NCBI RefSeq assembly: GCF_021405525.1
Contig: NZ_JAGQAG010000001.1
Location: 434,001 to 498,000, forward strand
Reading direction: 5' to 3'
DNA: 64,000 nucleotides
DNA from: Ruegeria pomeroyi
Lineage (GTDB): Bacteria > Pseudomonadota > Alphaproteobacteria > Rhodobacterales > Rhodobacteraceae
This document shows, one piece after another, positions 60,622-64,000 of the stretch. How positions within the stretch are numbered: position 1 is the stretch's first letter; each line of letters opens with the position of its first letter. Made by a program: the position numbers and the translations under genes. A model generated the notes under the pieces. The model did not search any database and was not told the DNA's origin. It saw only the letters and a program-made list of their open reading frames with translations.

Positions 60622-61494
60622 ATGTTCAAAGGCTCGATGCCTGCCCTCGTCACCCCGTTCCGCAACGGCGAGCTGGACCTGGAGGCGCTCAAACGTCTTG
60701 TCGAATGGCAGATCGGCGAAGGCTCGACCGGTCTGGTGCCCGTCGGCACCACCGGCGAAAGCCCCACGCTGAGCCACGAGGAACACGAAACCGTGGTGGC
60801 CGAGGTGGTCAAGGCAGCCGCCGGCCGGGTGCCGGTGATCGCGGGCGCGGGGTCGAACAACACCACCGAAGCGATCCGCTTTGTGCAATTCGCCCAGCAA
60901 GTCGGCGCCGATGCGGCATTGGTGGTGACGCCCTATTACAACAAGCCCACACAACGTGGACTGATCGCGCATTTCACCGCGTTGCATGACTGCGCCGAGC
61001 TCCCGATCGTGATCTACAACATCCCGGGCCGCTCGGTTGTCGACATGACGCCCGCCACCATGGGCGCGCTGGCCAAGTTGCCCCGCATCATCGGTGTCAA
61101 GGATGCCACCGGAGATCTGGCCCGGGTCAGCCAGCAGCGTGCCGCATGTGGCGCCGATTTCATCCAGCTATCGGGCGAGGATGCCACCGCGCTGGGTTTC
61201 AACGCCCATGGCGGAGTCGGCTGCATCTCGGTCACCGCCAACGTGGCGCCGCGCCTGTGCGCCGAATTCCAGCAGGCGACGCTTGCCGGTGACTATGCCA
61301 AGGCGCTCGCCTATCAGGACCGGCTGATGCCCCTGCACGAGGCGATCTTTATCGAGCCGGGTCTGGTCGGCGCCAAGTATGCCCTGTCGAAACTGGGCCT
61401 GTGCAGCGAAGAGGTCCGCTCGCCGCTGACCGGTCTGGAAGACAGCACCAAGGCGTCGATCGACGCGGCAATGAAGCACGCCGGGCTGTTGTAA
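60622..61494 (+). CDS. dapA: 4-hydroxy-tetrahydrodipicolinate synthase
   Basis: A 290-residue class I aldolase condensing pyruvate with aspartate semialdehyde in lysine and diaminopimelate synthesis. [14 protein letters not shown] near residue 43, catalytic tyrosine in [13 protein letters not shown] near residue 132, Schiff-base lysine in [12 protein letters not shown] near residue 160 and [19 protein letters not shown] near residue 183. ATG 60622 lies 8 bases after a GGGAG ribosome site. Confidence 0.97.
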   Translation: MFKGSMPALVTPFRNGELDLEALKRLVEWQIGEGSTGLVPVGTTGESPTLSHEEHETVVAEVVKAAAGRVPVIAGAGSNNTTEAIRFVQFAQQVGADAALVVTPYYNKPTQRGLIAHFTALHDCAELPIVIYNIPGRSVVDMTPATMGALAKLPRIIGVKDATGDLARVSQQRAACGADFIQLSGEDATALGFNAHGGVGCISVTANVAPRLCAEFQQATLAGDYAKALAYQDRLMPLHEAIFIEPGLVGAKYALSKLGLCSEEVRSPLTGLEDSTKASIDAAMKHAGLL

Positions 61495-61509
61495 CGACCC
61501 TTTCAAAAA

Positions 61510-61550
61510 CCCGGCGTCCGATACCTGGGCGCCGGGCTCTTGCTTCTTTC
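61510..61550 (+). terminator. Terminator-like hairpin after dapA
   Basis: Arms CCCGGCG (61510-61516) and CGCCGGG (61530-61536) with a 13-base loop, then CTCTTGCTTCTTTC, pyrimidine-rich but without a clean T-run. It runs into the 27-base repeat. Confidence 0.55.
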
Positions 61551-61567
61551 TGGTCAAAAATACTCAA
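61541..61567. repeat. 27-base intergenic repeat, copy 2 (inverse orientation)
   Basis: Exact reverse complement of 16782-16808 over all 27 bases. Here it lies between two convergent genes just past the dapA hairpin. The chance of a 27-base match in 64 kb is negligible, so this is a dispersed element. Confidence 0.85.
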
Positions 61568-61588
61568 ATCGCGGCGTTGCCGCGCAGG

Positions 61589-62476
61589 CTAACGTTTGCC
61601 GTAGTAGAGCCCGACCACATGTTCCGCCTGCGCAAAGAACAGCCAGCGCGACGTGGCGATGCCGATCAGATGTGCGATCACGGCAATCAGGGCGAGCAGA
61701 TGCTTAAAGACAACGTCATGCATCGGCACCAGTAACAGCGCCAGCGGCAGGACAAAGCCAAAGCCCAAGGCCAGCATTCGCAGCTTTGCCGCGTGTTTGC
61801 GGCCGACGACATGCACGAATTCCCGCAGCAGATAGTTGGAACCGGTATGCGGTGGCTCAAAGGCGCGCACGGTGCCGCGCGATCCCAACCCGGTCGCGGT
61901 GCCGATATCGGTGCCCGAGTTCGCCAGCGCAGCGTCGCCCTGTTTCCAGTAGGCCAGTTGCACCGCACCCGCGATCAGCAGCAGCACGATTGCGGATGCG
62001 CTCTGGCCGGCCAACAGCGCGCCGCCGGCGAGGCTGAAGGACAGGAACATCGCCGGTGTCAGGTTCATGTTCCAGCGCGGAATGGTCTTGAGCTGCGCAT
62101 AGATCATCGACGTGGTGAATACCGTGCCTAACGAAAGCGCAGCGCCCAGCCAGCCAAGCACACTCCAGCGCTGGTCCAGAAAGATCACGCCAATGGCATA
62201 GAGCCCCATGACAAGCAGCGCCGCGACGGCGGCGCAGCCCTCGCGGCTAAGCCAGCTTGTGCGCCACTGGCGGAAGGCCTTCCAGGCGCGCTCGGGCCGG
62301 CCAAGGTGAAAGGTCGCGGCCAGAAGCCCGCCGACGGCCAGCCCAAAGGCGATGGCAAAGAAGACAAAGGCCACCCACCCCGAAACGTCCGGCAGGCCAA
62401 GACCGAGAAATGCCAGCAGGCCAAAACCCAAGCCCGACAAGGTGGTAAAGATGATGACGGAAGGAGCAGGATGCAT
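61589..62476 (-). CDS. soeC: Membrane anchor of a molybdoenzyme (DmsC/SoeC family)
   Basis: A 295-residue, about eight-span membrane protein of the DmsC family, passing electrons between the quinone pool and the Fe-S subunit. Starts HPAPSVIIFTTLSGLGFGLL; SREGCAAVAALLVMG near residue 75 and FEPPHTGSNYLLREFVHVVG near residue 206. Its ATG shares a base with the stop of the Fe-S gene. With a 4-cluster Fe-S protein and a cytoplasmic-looking catalytic subunit in the same order, the set resembles SoeABC, the sulfite dehydrogenase of sulfur bacteria and roseobacters. DmsABC or polysulfide reductase types remain possible. Confidence 0.8.
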   Translation of the reverse strand: MHPAPSVIIFTTLSGLGFGLLAFLGLGLPDVSGWVAFVFFAIAFGLAVGGLLAATFHLGRPERAWKAFRQWRTSWLSREGCAAVAALLVMGLYAIGVIFLDQRWSVLGWLGAALSLGTVFTTSMIYAQLKTIPRWNMNLTPAMFLSFSLAGGALLAGQSASAIVLLLIAGAVQLAYWKQGDAALANSGTDIGTATGLGSRGTVRAFEPPHTGSNYLLREFVHVVGRKHAAKLRMLALGFGFVLPLALLLVPMHDVVFKHLLALIAVIAHLIGIATSRWLFFAQAEHVVGLYYGKR

Positions 62477-63225
62477 CAGAGTTTCTCCAGGGCCTTGTCA
62501 AGCCAGGCGATGAACCCTTTGGGTTCTTCGGCCACCGGGGCCAGCAGCGGTGCCAGGATATCGATCTGATCTTCGATCCGATCCTTGGGCCGCGGCGGCA
62601 GGTACTTGTTGACGGGCTTGGTGCCCATTTCCGGCATCAGGTCCATGCCGCCGCGCTCGGCCACCAGGTGCGACACGGCGCTGTCCGGGTCGCCCAGATC
62701 GCCGAAGTGACGCGCACCGGCCGGGCAGGTGCGCACGCAGGAAGGCACCCGGTCCACCTCGGGCAGGTTCTCGTTATAGATGCGGTCGACGCAGAGGGTA
62801 CATTTCTTCATCACGCCTTCGGCCAGATCCAGTTCGCGCGCGCCATAAGGGCAGGACCAGGCGCAGAGGCCGCAGCCGATGCAGTCGCTTTCGTTGACCA
62901 GAACAATCCCGTCCTCCGAGCGCTTATAGCTGGCGCCGGTCGGGCAGACGGTGACACAGGGCGCGTCCTCGCAATGCAGGCAGGATTTCGGGAAATGGAT
63001 CAGCTGGGCGTGCCCCACAGGCGGCTGCACCTCATAGGAATGCACCCGGTTCAGGAAGGTGCCCGACGGATCGGCGCCATAGGGATTCTGATCGCTGAGC
63101 GGCGCGCCGTAATTCTCGGTGTTCCAGCCCTTGCAGGAGATCACGCAGGCATGGCAACCGACACAGGTATCTAGGTCGATCACCAGCCCCAGCTTGCGGT
63201 CGGTCGTCTTTGGTAGGCTGGTCAT
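62476..63225 (-). CDS. soeB: Four-cluster ferredoxin-type subunit of a molybdoenzyme (DmsB/SoeB family)
   Basis: A 249-residue electron-transfer subunit with four [4Fe-4S] motifs: CVGCHACVISCKGWN near residue 22, CLHCEDAPCVTVCPTG near residue 80, CIGCGLCAWSCPYGA near residue 117 and CTLCVDRIY...CVRTCPAGA near residues 142-170. No Tat signal, fitting a cytoplasmic complex. ATG 63225 (MTSLPKTTDRK) is chosen; upstream in-frame codons cross a palindrome-bearing gap. Links the catalytic subunit to the membrane anchor. Confidence 0.9.
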   Translation of the reverse strand: MTSLPKTTDRKLGLVIDLDTCVGCHACVISCKGWNTENYGAPLSDQNPYGADPSGTFLNRVHSYEVQPPVGHAQLIHFPKSCLHCEDAPCVTVCPTGASYKRSEDGIVLVNESDCIGCGLCAWSCPYGARELDLAEGVMKKCTLCVDRIYNENLPEVDRVPSCVRTCPAGARHFGDLGDPDSAVSHLVAERGGMDLMPEMGTKPVNKYLPPRPKDRIEDQIDILAPLLAPVAEEPKGFIAWLDKALEKL

Positions 63226-63253
63226 GTCCCGCTCCAATGGCCACAGGCGCACG

Positions 63254-63301
63254 CAAGAAAATTCGACGAATTTTCTTGGCAATTTTCTGTGCAGAAAATT
63301 G
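63254..63301. repeat. Paired palindromes ahead of the Fe-S subunit gene
   Basis: First palindrome: arms CAAGAAAATTCG and complement around A (63254-63278). Second: arms CAATTTTCTG and complement around TG (63280-63301, core CTGTGCAG). Same two-part layout as 9839-9883. It fills most of the 82-base gap between the catalytic and Fe-S subunit genes, so it may set the ratio of their messages. Confidence 0.85.
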
Positions 63302-63307
63302 TTCCGC

Positions 63308-64000
63308 TCATTTTCCCACCCTCCATGTCAGCTCTTTCGGACCGGTTCCCACGGGCGATTTCAACGCGGGGAACTCGGGCTGGCTTTCAGCTCTCTCCTC
63401 GGGGCCCGCCACCTTTTCGATCTTCACCTTGAGGTCGAACCACGCCGCCTGACCGGTCACCGGGTCGGAGTTGGCCCAGCGCAGCCCGTCGCCCTTGGGT
63501 GGCAGCAATTCGTGGATCAGGTGGTTGAGCAGAAAGCCCTTGGTGGCCTCGGGTGCATCCGGTTCCAGCGCCCAGGCCCCCTTGCGCTTGCCGATCGCGT
63601 TCCAGGTCCAGACGGTGTTTTCATTGAGCGCCGCCATCTCCATCACCGGCACCACGATCTCTCCATGGGGCGAGGTCAGTCGCGCCCAGTCGCCATCCTT
63701 CATCCCCTGCTCGCGCATGATTTTCGTCGGCACGTAGAGCGGATTGCGCCCGTGCAGCTGCCGCAGCCAGGCATTCTGCGTGCCCCAGCTATGGTACATC
63801 GCCATGGGGCGCTGGGTCAGCGCGTTGACGGTGAACCCCTCATTGCCTTGCTGGTCGGTCTCGTACCAGATCGGCAGCGGGTCCAGCCGCTGACTGATCC
63901 GGTCGCGCAAGTGATCGGGCGGTTGCCGTTCGCCATGGCCTTCGGCCGCCAGCTGGAACCGGCGCATGGGTTCCGAATAAAGCTGGAACAGGTAAGGTTG
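63308..64000 (-). CDS. soeA: Molybdopterin oxidoreductase catalytic subunit (SoeA/DmsA family), C-terminal part
   Basis: About 231 codons of the C-terminal end; the frame stays open through base 64000, so the gene starts beyond the right edge. Molydop_binding domain features: TQRPMAMYHSWGTQNAWLR near residue 63 of the visible part, NPLYVPTKIMREQGMKDGDW and LTSPHGEIVVPV, typical of the domain that packs on the cofactor. The catalytic Cys/Ser/Sec region and N-terminal Fe-S site are not in the window, so sulfite dehydrogenase versus other substrate cannot be settled here. Confidence 0.85.
   Translation of the reverse strand, partial: QPYLFQLYSEPMRRFQLAAEGHGERQPPDHLRDRISQRLDPLPIWYETDQQGNEGFTVNALTQRPMAMYHSWGTQNAWLRQLHGRNPLYVPTKIMREQGMKDGDWARLTSPHGEIVVPVMEMAALNENTVWTWNAIGKRKGAWALEPDAPEATKGFLLNHLIHELLPPKGDGLRWANSDPVTGQAAWFDLKVKIEKVAGPEERAESQPEFPALKSPVGTGPKELTWRVGK

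Noticed and set aside
1-64000. tRNA, rRNA, CRISPR or prophage genes
   Set aside because: Read for clover-leaf-like sequences, regular repeats and phage structural genes; none found. Weakly conserved RNAs could still be missed by eye.

Overview
The window reads as a 64 kb piece of an alphaproteobacterial chromosome, most likely from the Roseobacter group of the Rhodobacteraceae (Ruegeria-like). The pointers are high GC, tightly packed genes with many 4-base start/stop overlaps, a TRAP transporter beside branched-chain-type ABC genes, a benzoyl-CoA epoxidase (box) cluster with a BoxR regulator, a SoeABC/DmsABC-like enzyme, and short palindromes of the kind scattered through such genomes. The genus is an inference from gene content. 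No rRNA, tRNA, CRISPR array, prophage or replication origin was recognised.

Bases 1-18900 form an aromatic-acid catabolic island. A three-gene TRAP transporter and a feruloyl-CoA-synthase-type ligase come first. Next are a benzoate-CoA ligase, an alpha/beta hydrolase and a DUF309 protein; then boxC, boxB, a 58-residue cysteine-cluster protein, boxA and the regulator gene boxR; then a five-gene ABC importer. TGCA-N6-TGCA-type sites, the motif known for BoxR, lie ahead of the ligase, boxC and boxR. The site ahead of boxC sits between a good -35 and -10. Benzoate would be imported, activated to benzoyl-CoA, epoxidised by BoxAB and ring-opened by BoxC, with benzoyl-CoA relieving BoxR. No aldehyde dehydrogenase (BoxD) is present, so the final step must be encoded elsewhere.

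Bases 18897-35800 hold mixed housekeeping genes: a DUF3095 protein, an MFS carrier, asd, two tiny genes, a beta-carbonic anhydrase, a leucyl aminopeptidase with an NlpC/P60 hydrolase, a sulfurtransferase with an aromatic aminotransferase, a cytochrome-b-like membrane protein with an Rrf2 regulator and a clear palindromic operator, amtB-glnK, a class A penicillin-binding protein, and mlaA-mlaC. Bases 35990-51291 hold a type I secretion ABC/HlyD pair, two coupled operons of small enzymes, a MerR/MFS divergent pair with a SoxR-box-like promoter, peroxiredoxin, a ferredoxin-reductase-type flavoprotein, rsmD, map, sfsA and an OmpA-like protein.

Bases 51292-53600 are a mobile-element scar: a frameshifted IS110-family transposase next to an IS5-family element that has lost the middle of its transposase. 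After it come dnaX, a divergent flavoprotein/MnmD pair that looks like a split MnmC, an EamA exporter, a soluble lytic transglycosylase and dapA. The window ends inside a membrane-bound molybdoenzyme operon (soeCBA/dmsCBA type), whose catalytic subunit runs off the right edge.
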